A stretch of DNA of 64,000 bases from Marilutibacter spongiae (GTDB lineage: Bacteria > Pseudomonadota > Gammaproteobacteria > Xanthomonadales > Xanthomonadaceae): positions 186,001-250,000 of the forward strand of contig NZ_JACHTF010000001.1 of the NCBI RefSeq assembly GCF_014145325.1, read 5' to 3'. The translations under genes were made by a program, and so were the position numbers. The notes beneath the pieces are model-generated. The model was not told the DNA's origin. It saw nothing but the letters and a program-made list of their open reading frames with translations, and did not search any database. Shown here in pieces: positions 49,482 through 61,673 of this stretch (position 1 is its first letter; each line of letters starts with the position of its first letter).

Positions 49482-50481
49482 GCACGGAGGGCGCCTGCAG
49501 CGCGCCGCGCGCCAACACGGCATCGAGCCATCGGCGTGGCTGGACCTGTCCACCGGCATCAGCCCCTTCGCCTGGCCGGTGCCGCCGCTGCCACCCTCGG
49601 CCTGGCAGCGGTTGCCGGAGGACGACGACGGGCTGGACGCCATTGCATGCCGCTACTACGGCGCGCCCGGCGTACTGCCGGTCGCCGGCTCGCAAGCCGC
49701 GATACAGGCCTTGCCGCGCCTGCGTGGGCGCTCGCGCGTGGGCGTGATCCTGCCCGGCTACGCCGAGCACGCGCATGCCTGGCGCCAGGCCGGCCACCAC
49801 GTCGAACGCCTGCCGGCGTCGCGGCTGCTCGAGGACGCGGAACGCTTCGACGTGATCGTGCTGATCCATCCCAACAACCCCGGTGGCGAGCGCTTCGGGC
49901 GCGAGGCGCTGCTCGCGCTGCATGCGCGCCTGGCCATGCGCGGCGGCTGGCTGGTGGTCGACGAGGCCTTCATGGACGCCACGCCCGGTGACTCCCTTTG
50001 CGCCCAAAGCGATCGCGAGGGCCTGGTGGTCCTGCGTTCCGTCGGCAAGTTCTTCGGCCTGGCCGGTGCGCGCGCCGGCTTCGCCTGTGCGTCGCCCGCG
50101 CTGCTGGCGGCACTGCGCGAGCGCCTGGGTCCGTGGACGCTGGCGGGCCCGAGCCGGTACGTGCTGGCGCGCGCCCTGGCCGACGTCGACTGGCACGCGC
50201 GGGCGCGCGCCTGGCTGGCGGCCCAGGGCGAACGGCTCGGGGATTGCCTGCACACCCATGGCCTGGCCGACGGCGGCGGCACGGCCTACTTCCAATGGCG
50301 CCGGCACCCGCGCGCGACGGCGCTGCACGAAGCGCTGGCCCGTCGCGCGGTGCTCACGCGCCTGTTCGATGCTGACGAAGCCGGCGCCGACAGCCTGCGC
50401 CTGGGCCTGCCGCCGGATGCCGCCGGCTTCGAACGCCTGGATCGCGCGCTCGGCGACGCGCTGCGCGAGGTCGCGCCGTGA
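49474..50481 (+). CDS. cobD: L-threonine-O-3-phosphate decarboxylase (CobD/CobC type)
   Basis: This PLP enzyme makes (R)-1-aminopropan-2-yl phosphate, the linker used by CbiB. The 335-residue aminotransferase fold has the N-terminal DLSTGISPF motif, [12 protein letters not shown] and the PLP lysine in [15 protein letters not shown]. It overlaps cbiB by eight bases. The naming differs between organisms (CobD in Salmonella, CobC in Pseudomonas denitrificans); the function is the same. Confidence 0.94.
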   Translation: MLEHGGRLQRAARQHGIEPSAWLDLSTGISPFAWPVPPLPPSAWQRLPEDDDGLDAIACRYYGAPGVLPVAGSQAAIQALPRLRGRSRVGVILPGYAEHAHAWRQAGHHVERLPASRLLEDAERFDVIVLIHPNNPGGERFGREALLALHARLAMRGGWLVVDEAFMDATPGDSLCAQSDREGLVVLRSVGKFFGLAGARAGFACASPALLAALRERLGPWTLAGPSRYVLARALADVDWHARARAWLAAQGERLGDCLHTHGLADGGGTAYFQWRRHPRATALHEALARRAVLTRLFDADEAGADSLRLGLPPDAAGFERLDRALGDALREVAP

Positions 50482-51950
50482 ACGCGTGCGTACTGATGGT
50501 GCAGGGCTGCACCTCCGACGCGGGCAAGAGCACCCTGGTCGCCGCGCTGTGCCGCTGGCTGCACCGGCGCGGCGTGCGGGTGGCCCCGTTCAAGCCGCAG
50601 AACATGGCACTCAATGCCGCGGTCACCGCCGACGGCGGCGAGATCGGGCGCGCGCAGGCGGTGCAGGCGCAGGCCTGCGGCCTGGCGCCGCGCACCGACT
50701 TCAACCCGGTGCTGCTCAAGCCCAGCAGCGACAAGGGCGCGCAGGTGATCCTGCACGGGCGCGCGATCGGGCAGATGGACGCGGTCGGCTACCACGACTA
50801 CAAACGCGTCGCGAAGGCAGCGGTGCTGGCCTCGCACCAGCGCCTGGTCGAGGCCTTCGACGCGGTCGTCGTGGAAGGAGCGGGCAGCCCGGCCGAGATC
50901 AACCTGCGCGCCAACGACATCGCCAACATGGGCTATGCCGAGGCCGTCGATTGTCCGGTCGTGCTCATCGCCGACATTGATCGCGGCGGCGTGTTCGCCC
51001 ACCTGGTGGGGACCCTCGCCCTGCTCTCGGAAAGCGAACGTGCCCGCGTGCAGGGCTTCGTGATCAACCGCTTTCGCGGCGACATCGCCCTCCTGCAACC
51101 GGGCCTGGACTGGCTGGAGCGCGAGACCGGCAAGCCGGTGCTGGGCGTGCTGCCCTGGCTGCACGGCCTGCACCTTGAGGCGGAGGACGCGTTGCCGCGC
51201 GAACATGCCGACAAGCCAGGGGCGGGCTTGCGGGTCGTGGTGCCGGCGTTGCCGCGCATCAGCAACCACACCGATTTCGACGCACTGCGCGCGCACCCCC
51301 AGGTCGATCTGCGTTTCCTGGGCCCCGGCGAGGCCTTCCCGCCCTGCGACCTGGTCGTGCTGCCGGGCAGCAAGGCGACCCGCGCCGACCTCGGATGGCT
51401 GCGGGCGCAGGGTTGGGACGCCGCGATCGCCCGCCACCTGCGCTATGGCGGCAAGCTCATCGGCATATGCGGTGGCCTGCAGATGCTTGGACGCGCGGTG
51501 CATGATCCGCACGGGATCGAGGGCGAGGCGGGCTCTAGCGAGGCGCTGGGCTGGCTGGACCTGGAGACCACGCTCCAGCCGGACAAGCAACTGCGCGAGG
51601 CCAGCGGGCACCTCTCGATCGAAGGCGTCGAGGTCCACGGCTACGAAATCCATTGCGGCAGCAGCGAAGGCCCCGCGCTCGCGCGCCCGCTGGCGATCCT
51701 GTCGGATGGCCGTGGCGACGGTGCGCTATCGGACGACGGTCGCATCCTCGGCACCTACCTGCACGGCCTGTTCGACACGCCCGGCGCACTCGCCGCGCTG
51801 CTGCGCTGGGCCGGGCTCCAGGACGCACGACCATTGGACATGGCGGCGCTGCGCGAGGCTGCGCTCGACCGCCTGGCCGACGCGGTCGAGGCCCACCTCG
51901 ACACGGCGCGCCTGTCGGCCTTGCTGGTGGGGGCGCCATGCGAAGCCTGA
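50478..51950 (+). CDS. cobQ: Cobyric acid synthase
   Basis: CobQ (CbiP) amidates four side chains of adenosylcobyrinate diamide to give cobyric acid. The 490-residue protein has the P-loop [44 protein letters not shown], and the glutaminase Cys in [10 protein letters not shown]. The GTG at 50478 overlaps the preceding stop by four bases. It normally follows a,c-diamide synthesis and adenosylation. Confidence 0.97.
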   Translation: MNACVLMVQGCTSDAGKSTLVAALCRWLHRRGVRVAPFKPQNMALNAAVTADGGEIGRAQAVQAQACGLAPRTDFNPVLLKPSSDKGAQVILHGRAIGQMDAVGYHDYKRVAKAAVLASHQRLVEAFDAVVVEGAGSPAEINLRANDIANMGYAEAVDCPVVLIADIDRGGVFAHLVGTLALLSESERARVQGFVINRFRGDIALLQPGLDWLERETGKPVLGVLPWLHGLHLEAEDALPREHADKPGAGLRVVVPALPRISNHTDFDALRAHPQVDLRFLGPGEAFPPCDLVVLPGSKATRADLGWLRAQGWDAAIARHLRYGGKLIGICGGLQMLGRAVHDPHGIEGEAGSSEALGWLDLETTLQPDKQLREASGHLSIEGVEVHGYEIHCGSSEGPALARPLAILSDGRGDGALSDDGRILGTYLHGLFDTPGALAALLRWAGLQDARPLDMAALREAALDRLADAVEAHLDTARLSALLVGAPCEA

Positions 51951-52483
51951 TCCTGGGCGGCGCCCGCTCGGGCAAGAGCGCGCTGGCCGAACGCCTGGCG
52001 CTGGCGGGCGGGGGGGCGGTGACCTACGTCGCGACCGGGCAGGCCGGCGATGCCGAGATGGCCGCGCGCATCGCACACCATCGCGCGCGGCGGCCCGCGG
52101 ACTGGGCCTGCGTTGAGGAACCCGTGGCGCTGGCCGAGGCCCTGCGCCGGCATGCCACGCCCGACCGCTGCCTGCTGGTCGACTGCCTGACGCTGTGGCT
52201 CGGCAACCTGTTGATCGATCCCGATCCGACCTGTTTCGAGCGCGAACGTTCGGCGCTCCTGGAGCGGCTCCCGACGTTGCCCGGCACGCTGTTGATGGTC
52301 AGCAACGAAGTCGGCATGGGCGTCGTGCCGATGGGGGCGCTGAGCCGGCGCTTCGTCGACGAAGCCGGCCGCCTGCACCAGGACCTGGCACAGCGCTGCG
52401 AACGCGTGGTCTTCGTCGTCGCTGGCTTGCCGATGGCGCTCAAGGGCGCGCTCGAACCTTTCCCGATGGAGTCCGCTGGATGA
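51938..52483 (+). CDS. cobU: Adenosylcobinamide kinase / guanylyltransferase
   Basis: CobU (CobP) phosphorylates adenosylcobinamide and then adds GMP. The 181-residue protein begins [18 protein letters not shown] with the P-loop GGARSGKS at residues 7-14. It has [12 protein letters not shown] and [10 protein letters not shown], as in the family. It overlaps cobQ by 13 bases and cobT by four. Also used to salvage cobinamide. Confidence 0.96.
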   Translation: MRSLILGGARSGKSALAERLALAGGGAVTYVATGQAGDAEMAARIAHHRARRPADWACVEEPVALAEALRRHATPDRCLLVDCLTLWLGNLLIDPDPTCFERERSALLERLPTLPGTLLMVSNEVGMGVVPMGALSRRFVDEAGRLHQDLAQRCERVVFVVAGLPMALKGALEPFPMESAG

Positions 52484-53529
52484 GCGATACGTTCGACCCC
52501 ACCCTCCCGGCCGCGCGCGTCGACACCGGCGCGGCGGAGGCGGCCCGCCTGCGCCAGTCACGCCTGACCAAGCCGCCCGGTTCGCTCGGCCGGCTCGAGG
52601 ACGCAGCGATCGCCCTGGCCGGGCTCCAAGGCAACCCCCTTCCGGCGCTGAAGCGCGTCTGGATCAGCGTCTTCGCCGCCGACCATGGCGTCGCCGCCGA
52701 GGGCGTGTCGGCATTTCCGCAGGCGGTGACCGGCGAGATGGTGCGCAACTTCGCCGGCGGCGGGGCCGCGATCAGCGTGCTTGCCCGGCAGCTGGGCGCC
52801 ACGCTCGACGTCGTGCACTTGGGCAGCGTCAACGATCCGGGCGCGATCGACGGCGTGCGGCGCGCATGGATCGCGCCGGCGACGGCGAACTTCTGCGAAG
52901 GCCCCGCGATGAGCGACCAACAGCTGCGCGAGGCGCTGGAGGCGGGCGCCGCTAGCGTGGCGCTGGCGCATGCCGATGGCGCCGACCTGTTCATCGGTGG
53001 CGAAATGGGCATCGCCAACACCACCTCCGCCACCGCGCTCGCATGCGCCCTGCTCGATGCCGCGCCCGCCGACCTGGCCGGCGCGGGGACCGGCCTGGAT
53101 GCCACAGGAATCCGCCACAAGATCGCCGTCGTCGAACGCGGCCTGCACCGGCATGCAGGCGCCGACTCGGCACTGGAGCGCCTGCGCTGCCTGGGCGGCT
53201 TCGAGATCGCCGCGCTGGCCGGCGCCTGCATCGCGGCCGCGCAGGTCGGCCTGCCGGTGCTGGTCGATGGCTTCATCGGCACCGCGGCGGCCTTGGCGGC
53301 GGTGCAGGCCCATCCCGGTACGCGCGACTGGCTGCTGTTCTCGCACCGCTCGCGCGAGCGCGGCCACGCGCGCCTGCTCGACGCCCTGCAGGCACGGCCG
53401 CTGCTCGACCTCGACATGCGCCTGGGCGAGGCCAGCGGTGCCGCCGCCGCGGTGCCGCTGCTGCGGCTGGCCTGCGCGCTGCATGCGGACATGGCGACCT
53501 TCGAACAGGCGGGCGTGTCGGCGGCATGA
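52480..53529 (+). CDS. cobT: Nicotinate-nucleotide:dimethylbenzimidazole phosphoribosyltransferase
   Basis: CobT activates the lower-ligand base as its alpha-ribotide. The 349-residue protein has [41 protein letters not shown] and the catalytic-Glu motif [11 protein letters not shown] (GEGSGA in the Salmonella enzyme). It overlaps cobU and cobC. No dimethylbenzimidazole synthesis gene is in the window, so the lower base probably comes from elsewhere. Confidence 0.97.
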   Translation: MSDTFDPTLPAARVDTGAAEAARLRQSRLTKPPGSLGRLEDAAIALAGLQGNPLPALKRVWISVFAADHGVAAEGVSAFPQAVTGEMVRNFAGGGAAISVLARQLGATLDVVHLGSVNDPGAIDGVRRAWIAPATANFCEGPAMSDQQLREALEAGAASVALAHADGADLFIGGEMGIANTTSATALACALLDAAPADLAGAGTGLDATGIRHKIAVVERGLHRHAGADSALERLRCLGGFEIAALAGACIAAAQVGLPVLVDGFIGTAAALAAVQAHPGTRDWLLFSHRSRERGHARLLDALQARPLLDLDMRLGEASGAAAAVPLLRLACALHADMATFEQAGVSAA

Positions 53530-54104
53530 GCGCCGCGCCTGCCCGGATCGACCTGCTGCGGCATGGCGATACCGGCCACGCCGGCTTCCGTGGCCAGCTC
53601 GACGATCCCTTGACCGGACTGGGCTGGCGGCAACTACGGGCGGCCGTCGCCGCGGGCGAGTGGGACGTCGTTGTCTCTTCGCCGCTGCGCCGCTGCGCGG
53701 ATTTCGCCCGCGCCCACGCGGACGCGCACGGCCTGCCGCTGCGGCTGGAGCCGCGCCTGGCCGAGTACCGGTTCGGCGCATGGGAAGGGGTGCCGATGCA
53801 GGAATTGGCCGACACCCAGGGCGAGGCCCTCGGACGCTTCTGGGCCGATCCGCTGCGCTTTCCGCCGCCGGGTGCCGAGTCGATCGAGGCGTTTGCCGCG
53901 CGCCTGACCGGGGCGCTCGATGCGATCGTCGCCGACCATGCGGGGCGGCGCGTGCTGGTGCCCACCCACGGTGGCGCGATCCGGCTGTTGCGATGCCTGG
54001 CCGAGGGCCGGCCGCTGCGCGCGATGAGCGACTACGACGTCGGCCACGCATCGCTGCATCGGCTTGAATGGGCGGATCGCCCGGCCGTACCGGGGGCGGC
54101 GTGA
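53526..54104 (+). CDS. cobC: Alpha-ribazole phosphatase, histidine-phosphatase family
   Basis: CobC-type enzymes dephosphorylate alpha-ribazole phosphate or adenosylcobalamin phosphate at the end of nucleotide-loop assembly. The 192-residue protein has the catalytic [11 protein letters not shown] near residue 10, [23 protein letters not shown] and the second histidine in [11 protein letters not shown]. It overlaps cobT and cobS, and is typical in size. Confidence 0.93.
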   Translation: MSAAPARIDLLRHGDTGHAGFRGQLDDPLTGLGWRQLRAAVAAGEWDVVVSSPLRRCADFARAHADAHGLPLRLEPRLAEYRFGAWEGVPMQELADTQGEALGRFWADPLRFPPPGAESIEAFAARLTGALDAIVADHAGRRVLVPTHGGAIRLLRCLAEGRPLRAMSDYDVGHASLHRLEWADRPAVPGAA

Positions 54105-54892
54105 TGCGCGGGCTGTGGGTGGCGATCGGGTTCCTGACTCGCATCCCGGTGCCGGCCTCGGCATTCGCGGCACCCGATGGACAGTCGCGCTCGCTGCCCT
54201 GGTATCCCCTGGTGGGGCTCGTGGTGGGCGGACTCCTGGCCCTGTTGGCGGCGAGTCTGCCTGCATCGATGCCACAGCTCGTCGCTGGCCTGGTGCTGCT
54301 GGCCTGGGTCGGCCTGACCGGCGGCCTGCACCTGGACGGCCTGGCCGACAGCGCCGATGCCTGGATCGGCGGCATGGGCGATCGCGGGCGCACGCTGGCG
54401 ATCATGAAGGATCCACGCAGCGGTCCCGCGGGCGTGGTCGCGGTGGTGCTGGCGCTGCTGGTGAAATTCGCAGCGCTGTCGAGCCTGCTGGCGCTGCCAC
54501 CCGGCGGTGCCCGCTCCACCTCCGCGTTCCTGGGCTTGCTGCTGGCGCCGCTGCTGGCGCGGGCGGCGCTGGCCGGGGCGCTGCTGGGACTGCCCTATGT
54601 GCGCGAGGGTGGTATCGGCCAGGCCCTGCCGCTGGCTTCGCGACCGGCCTGCCACCTCGCCCTGGCGCTGACGGTGCTGGCCTGCCTGCTGCCGGCCCTG
54701 GGCCTGCCGGGCGTCCCGGTGGCCTGGCTCATGCCTGCCCTGGCTGCGCTGGTCGCGGCCGCGGCGATCGCGGGGCTCTGGTTGCGGGCCTGCCTCGTTC
54801 GCATCGGCGGGATCACCGGCGACACCTGCGGCGCGCTGGCGGAAATGGTCGAGGCCGGCGTGCTGGTCGCCGTGGCGCTCGCACTCGCCTGA
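54104..54892 (+). CDS. cobS: Adenosylcobinamide-GDP ribazoletransferase (cobalamin synthase)
   Basis: CobS joins adenosylcobinamide-GDP with alpha-ribazole (phosphate) at the membrane. The 262-residue protein is mostly hydrophobic, with GFLTRIPVPA at the N-terminus, the metal motif GGLHLDGLADSADAW near residue 70, and GDRGRTLAIMKDPRSGP. ATG at 54104 overlaps the previous stop; an in-frame GTG is at 54101. It closes the nine-gene biosynthetic run. Confidence 0.95.
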   Translation: MRGLWVAIGFLTRIPVPASAFAAPDGQSRSLPWYPLVGLVVGGLLALLAASLPASMPQLVAGLVLLAWVGLTGGLHLDGLADSADAWIGGMGDRGRTLAIMKDPRSGPAGVVAVVLALLVKFAALSSLLALPPGGARSTSAFLGLLLAPLLARAALAGALLGLPYVREGGIGQALPLASRPACHLALALTVLACLLPALGLPGVPVAWLMPALAALVAAAAIAGLWLRACLVRIGGITGDTCGALAEMVEAGVLVAVALALA

Positions 54893-54904
54893 GCGGGGCG
54901 CCCG

Positions 54905-56599
54905 TCAGGTCGCGCCGCTGGCGGGCGGCAGGTGGCGTTCGCCGCGGAAGGCGGGCGTGGCCATCACCATCTCCGCGAGGCTGTGCGCCAGCTCGCGCTC
55001 GGCCATGACCGCGCCGTCCGCGCCATGTTCGAGCAGGTGCTTGACCTCGTTGTCGCTGTGCGCCCGCGCGACGATCGTCAGCGCCGGGTTGACCCGTCGC
55101 AGCGTCGCGATGATCTCCCCGGCCTCGAGCACGTTGGGGATGGCCAGCATGACCGTGTTCGCCCGTTCCGGATGCGCCTCGGCGAGCACGATGTCGTTGG
55201 CCGCGTTGCCGCGGATCGACGGCAGGCCGGCCTCGCGGGAATGGCGGACCAGGTCCTCGTCGCGGTCGATCACCACCAGCGAGATGCCCTGCGCCACCAG
55301 CAGGCGGCCGAGCTCGCTGCCGACCCGGCCGAAGCCGATCAGGATCACGTGGTCGGACAGGTCGTCGGGGATCGGCGGTTCCACCTTCGGTACGGTCCTG
55401 CGCTCCTCGTTGTCGGCCAGGCGTTGTTCGCGCCGGTGCATCCAGCCGAAGAGCAGGGGGTTGAGCAGGATCGAGATCAGGGCACCGGCGAGGATCAGGT
55501 CCTGGCCATCCTCGGTCAGCAGCTCCAGCTGCAGGCCCAGTCCGGCGAGGATGAAGGAGAACTCGCCGATCTGCGCCAGGCTGGCGGTGATCGTCAGCGC
55601 GGTGGCGTTGGACTTGCCCATCACGCGGGCGATCGAATACACCGCGAAGGACTTGACCACGATGATGATGAACACCGTTGCCAGCACCTGCATCGGCCGC
55701 TCGAAGATGATCCAGGGGTCGAACAGCATGCCCACCGAGACGAAGAACAGCACCGCGAAGGCATCGCGCAGCGGCAGCGTCTCGGTCGCGGCCTTGTGGC
55801 TGAACTCCGACTCGTTGAGCAGCATGCCGGCGAAGAACGCGCCCAGCGCGAAGGACACCCCGAACATTTCCGCCGAGCCGAAGGCCACGCCCAGGGCGAT
55901 CGCCAGCACGCACAGGGTGAAAAGCTCGCGAGAGCCGGTCCCGGCCACGCGCTCCAGGATCCACGGGATCACCCGCCGGCCGATGAGGAACATGAAGGCG
56001 AGGAAGGCGCCCATCTTGATCGCCACGCGGGTCAGTACGTAGACGACCGACGGTGCGTCCTCGCCGCCGGTGCCGCGCAGCACGTCGGCGAAGGCGGGGA
56101 TCAGCACCAGCGCCAGGACCATCGCCACGTCTTCCACGATCACCCAGCCGATGGCGATGCGGCCCTTCTCGCTCTCCATCAGGCGCCGGTCCTCGAGCGA
56201 GCGCAGCAACACCACCGTACTGGCGACCGACAGCGACAGGCCGAAGATGATCCCGGCGCCCGCGGGCCAGCCCAGCATGTGCCCGAAGCCCCAGCCGATG
56301 AGCATCGTGAAGCCGATGCGCAGCAGGGCGCCCGGCACCGCGATCGCCTTGACCTCCAGCAGGTCGCGCAGCGAGAAGTGCAGGCCGACGCCGAACATCA
56401 GCAGGATCACGCCGATCTCGGCCAGCTGCGGCGCCAGTTGCTGGTCGGCGACGAAGCCCGGCGTGAACGGCCCGACCACCACGCCGGCCAGCAGGTAGCC
56501 GACCAGCGGCGACATGCGCAGCCGGTGGGCGAGGGCGCCGAAGATGAAGGCGACCACGAAGGCGCCGACGAGCAGGATGATCAGGGAGGTATGGTGCAC
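54905..56599 (-). CDS. ybaL: CPA2-type monovalent cation:proton antiporter, YbaL/KefB family
   Basis: The 564-residue protein has about twelve N-terminal membrane segments (SPLVGYLLAGVVVGPFTPGF, GVGLHFSLRDLL, SVASTVVLLRSLE) followed by a TrkA-N nucleotide-binding domain beginning near residue 410 (HVILIGFGRVGSELGRLL). This architecture is that of the Kef/YbaL potassium:proton antiporters. The GTG at 56599 gives MHHTSLIILL. It is convergent with the cobS end and divergent from the ABC-F gene. Confidence 0.92.
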   Translation of the reverse strand: MHHTSLIILLVGAFVVAFIFGALAHRLRMSPLVGYLLAGVVVGPFTPGFVADQQLAPQLAEIGVILLMFGVGLHFSLRDLLEVKAIAVPGALLRIGFTMLIGWGFGHMLGWPAGAGIIFGLSLSVASTVVLLRSLEDRRLMESEKGRIAIGWVIVEDVAMVLALVLIPAFADVLRGTGGEDAPSVVYVLTRVAIKMGAFLAFMFLIGRRVIPWILERVAGTGSRELFTLCVLAIALGVAFGSAEMFGVSFALGAFFAGMLLNESEFSHKAATETLPLRDAFAVLFFVSVGMLFDPWIIFERPMQVLATVFIIIVVKSFAVYSIARVMGKSNATALTITASLAQIGEFSFILAGLGLQLELLTEDGQDLILAGALISILLNPLLFGWMHRREQRLADNEERRTVPKVEPPIPDDLSDHVILIGFGRVGSELGRLLVAQGISLVVIDRDEDLVRHSREAGLPSIRGNAANDIVLAEAHPERANTVMLAIPNVLEAGEIIATLRRVNPALTIVARAHSDNEVKHLLEHGADGAVMAERELAHSLAEMVMATPAFRGERHLPPASGAT

Positions 56600-56729
56600 T
56601 CGGGCTCCGGGCGGGGGGTGGGGGCGGGCGGTCCGCGCGGGGGCACGGATCGGGCTTCACAAACCCGAACATAGTGGCAGAAGCCGCATGGACGCCGGAT
56701 CAACGCGCCGGCAAACCGTCGTGGCGCAT

Positions 56730-56735
56730 TACAAT
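56730..56735 (+). promoter_or_regulatory. -10 element directly ahead of the ABC-F start
   Basis: TACAAT ends only seven bases before the ATG at 56743. A transcript starting at the usual distance would begin at or beside that ATG, so the mRNA may be leaderless. No good -35 was found. Confidence 0.35.
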
Positions 56736-56742
56736 GCGCGCC

Positions 56743-58695
<1,953 letters not shown>

Positions 58696-58807
58696 GCATC
58701 ACGCGGCGTCGGGTATAGTGCCGCGCCATGTGATGCCGGTCCCGTAACCGGACCATTTCGATGCTTCGCGGCAGTCCTGCGCGACCGCCGCCCGAACCGG
58801 GATCCGG

Positions 58808-60031
58808 ATGCGAAACGAACTGATCTACCTGGTGCTGATCTTCGGCCTGCTGGTGGTGCCCCGCGCGCTCCAGCGCTTCAAGATCCCTGCGCCACTGACC
58901 TGCCTGCTGTTCGGCGTCGGCGCGATGCTGGCCTGGGGCGACCAGTCCCACGACCCGCTGGTGGGCTGGCTGGCGACCCTGGGCATTTCGTCGCTGTTCC
59001 TGTTCGCGGGCCTGGAGGTCGACCCGGCGCAGTTGCGCAAGGGGCTGTGGCCACTGCTCGCGCACCTGGGCATCCGCACCCTCACCCTCAGCGTCGCCGC
59101 GTGGCTGGCCTGGCGCTACCTGGACCTGGACTGGCGCCCGGCGACCCTGCTCGCGCTCGCCTTGCTGACGCCGTCGACCGGCTTCATCCTCGACACGCTC
59201 GAACGCCTGGGGCTCGACGAGGCGGAGCGTTTCTGGGTGACCAGCAAGGCAATCGCCGGCGAACTGTTCGCCCTGATCGTGCTGTTCGTCGTGCTGCAGG
59301 CCAACGACCCGGTGCACCTGGGCCTGTCCTCGCTGGCGCTGGTGGCGATGATCGTCGGCCTGCCGCTGATCTTCATCGCGCTCGGTCGCTGGGTGGTGCC
59401 GCATGCGCCGGGTTCGGAGTTCTCGCTGCTGGTCATGGTCGGTCTGGTCGCGGCCTTCGCCACCGCCAAGCTGGGCGTGTACTACCTCGTCGGCGCCTTC
59501 GTCGCGGGCCTGATCGCGCGCCTGCTGCGCATCCGCATGCCGCGCCTCGCCTCGACCCAGAACCTGCACGCGGTGCGGCTGTTCGCGACCTTCTTCGTGC
59601 CGTTCTACTTCTTCAATTCGGGCACCAAGGTGCCCGAGGGTGCGCTCAGCTGGGAGGCCCTGGGCATGGGCCTGGCGCTTACCGCCGCGGTCCTTCCGTT
59701 CCGGATCGGCACCATCTGGCTGCAGCGCCGCTTCATGTTCGGCGAGGACCACGCCAGCAGCCTGCGCGTGTCGATCTCGCTGGCGCCGACGCTCATCTTC
59801 ACCCTGGTGCTGGCGGGGATCCTGCGCGATCGCTTCGCGCTGTCGGACGCGCTGTTCGGCGCCCTGCTGCTGTACACCACGCTGACGACGATCCTGCCTT
59901 CGCTGGTGATGCGCGCGCCCTTCGACGTCGACCCGATGGACGTGCGGCGCAAGCCGGCGGCGCACCCCGAGGACGCGATCAAGAGCGACCATGCCAATGG
60001 CGCGGCCAAGGACAGCCGACCGGCAAGCTGA
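58808..60031 (+). CDS. CPA2-type sodium/proton or potassium/proton antiporter
   Basis: The 407-residue protein has about twelve hydrophobic segments. It carries the antiporter-type motifs FAGLEVDPAQLRKGLW, ALLTPSTGFILDTLERLG and GAFVAGLIARLLRIRMPRLA. It lacks a C-terminal RCK domain, unlike the YbaL-type protein upstream of the ABC-F gene. It ends with a short, charged tail. The 112-base gap after the ABC-F gene holds a weak TATAGT box and the short palindrome GGTCC-N7-GGACC. The ion cannot be told. Confidence 0.85.
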   Translation: MRNELIYLVLIFGLLVVPRALQRFKIPAPLTCLLFGVGAMLAWGDQSHDPLVGWLATLGISSLFLFAGLEVDPAQLRKGLWPLLAHLGIRTLTLSVAAWLAWRYLDLDWRPATLLALALLTPSTGFILDTLERLGLDEAERFWVTSKAIAGELFALIVLFVVLQANDPVHLGLSSLALVAMIVGLPLIFIALGRWVVPHAPGSEFSLLVMVGLVAAFATAKLGVYYLVGAFVAGLIARLLRIRMPRLASTQNLHAVRLFATFFVPFYFFNSGTKVPEGALSWEALGMGLALTAAVLPFRIGTIWLQRRFMFGEDHASSLRVSISLAPTLIFTLVLAGILRDRFALSDALFGALLLYTTLTTILPSLVMRAPFDVDPMDVRRKPAAHPEDAIKSDHANGAAKDSRPAS

Positions 60032-60113
60032 GCGCGACGCGACGTTGTACCGGGTTTGACCGCGCGGCGCCGATCGTGTTTCGGTAAAAGGCGGCACTGG
60101 CACGGAGCACCGA

Positions 60114-61661
60114 ATGGGCGCGCTGCACACGCTCGATTACGTCGTACTGGCGGCGTACCTCCTGGTCCTGGTCGTGGTCTGCGCACGCGTCGCGCGACGC
60201 AGCCCCGACGCCGACGACCTCTTCCTTGCAGGGCGCAGCCTCGGTGCGGGCGTGGTGGGGCTGTCGCTGTTCGCCTCGAACATCTCCTCGACCACGCTGA
60301 TCGGCCTGCCGGGCGCGGCCTGGTCATCCGGCATCGCGGTGGCCAACTACGAATGGATGGCCGCCCTGGTACTGCTGTTCTCGGCGCTGTTCGTGGTGCC
60401 CAAGCTGCTCGGCAACCGCCTGACCACGGTGCCGGAACTGCTGGAACGACGCTTCGACCCGCACCTGCGCACCTATCTGTCGGCGGTCAGCGTGTTCCTG
60501 TCGATCGTGCTCGACACCGCCGGCAGCCTGTACGCGGGGGCGATCGTGCTGAAGGTCTTCTTCCCGGTACTTCCGCTGGGCCTGACCATCGCCGCCATCG
60601 CGGTGTTCGCCGGGCTGTACACCGCTGCCGGCGGCCTGCGCGCGGTGGTGTATACCGACGCGCTGCAGGCGATCGTGCTGCTGGCGGGCTCGGCGGTGCT
60701 GGCGACCCTGGTGTTCGCCGAGTTCGACTATTCCTGGCAACGCGTCGTCGAGGCCGTTCCGCCGGACCACATGTCGCTGGTCCGGCCGCTCGACGATCCC
60801 GACCTGCCCTGGCTGGGAACCCTGGTCGGCCTCCCCATCCTGGGTTTCTTCTACTGGACGATGAACCAGTACGTCAGCCAGCGCCTGCTCGGTGCGCGCA
60901 GCGTCGACGCGGCCGGTTGGGGCGCCGTGCTGGCGGCGGTGCTGAAGTTGCTGCCGCTGTTCCTGATGGTGATGCCGGGCGCGATGGCGGTGGCCCTGCT
61001 GCCCGACCTGCAGCGCGGCGACGAGGTCTTTGCACGCCTGCTCGCCGAGTACGCACCGGTGGGCGTGGCCGGGCTCGTGCTGGCCGGCCTGCTGGCGGCG
61101 ATCATGTCCAGCGTGGACTCGGCGCTCAACTCCGCGTCGACCCTGGTCACCGTGGACTTCGTGCAACCCCGGCGCCCCGGGCTGGATGCGCATGCGCTGG
61201 CCCGCATCGGCCGCGGCGTGACCTTGCTGCTGATGCTGCTGGCGGCGCTCTGGGCGCCGATGATCGACCGCTTCCCCGGCCTGTTCGCCTACCTGCAGCA
61301 GACCTTCGCCTACGTGACTCCGCCACTGGTGGCCGTATTCGTCATGGGCCTGTGGTGGAAGCGCCTGTCGGCCGGCCCGGCCCTGCGGGCACTGGTGACG
61401 GGGCACGTGGCCAGCGCCGCGTGGTTCGTCGCCACCCAGTTGGGGTGGCTGGACCTGCACTTCACCATCGTCGCTGGCGTGCTGCTCTTGCTGACGGTAG
61501 TGGCGGCACTGGCCTGGCAGGCGTTCGACGGCGGGCGGCCCCGCGACGCACAACTGGCCGCCGTCGACGCCGCGCGCGCGCGCGCGGTCGCCCGCCCGGT
61601 CGCCTGGGCCGCCGGCCTGGTGGTGGCGATCACCGCGTGCCTGGTGTTCGCCTTTCGATAG
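60114..61661 (+). CDS. Sodium:solute symporter (SSS family)
   Basis: The 515-residue protein has the 13-TM layout of the sodium/glucose-type symporters. The core motifs are DDLFLAGRSLGAGVVGLSLF, ASNISSTTLIGLPGAAWSSG, and AGLLAAIMSSVDSALNSAST, which contains the sodium-site serines. The substrate may be a sugar, inositol, amino acid or osmolyte. It is convergent with the glucosylglycerol-type gene, only 12 bases apart, but no shared regulation can be seen. Confidence 0.87.
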   Translation: MGALHTLDYVVLAAYLLVLVVVCARVARRSPDADDLFLAGRSLGAGVVGLSLFASNISSTTLIGLPGAAWSSGIAVANYEWMAALVLLFSALFVVPKLLGNRLTTVPELLERRFDPHLRTYLSAVSVFLSIVLDTAGSLYAGAIVLKVFFPVLPLGLTIAAIAVFAGLYTAAGGLRAVVYTDALQAIVLLAGSAVLATLVFAEFDYSWQRVVEAVPPDHMSLVRPLDDPDLPWLGTLVGLPILGFFYWTMNQYVSQRLLGARSVDAAGWGAVLAAVLKLLPLFLMVMPGAMAVALLPDLQRGDEVFARLLAEYAPVGVAGLVLAGLLAAIMSSVDSALNSASTLVTVDFVQPRRPGLDAHALARIGRGVTLLLMLLAALWAPMIDRFPGLFAYLQQTFAYVTPPLVAVFVMGLWWKRLSAGPALRALVTGHVASAAWFVATQLGWLDLHFTIVAGVLLLLTVVAALAWQAFDGGRPRDAQLAAVDAARARAVARPVAWAAGLVVAITACLVFAFR

Positions 61662-61673
61662 GCGAGCGCCGCC

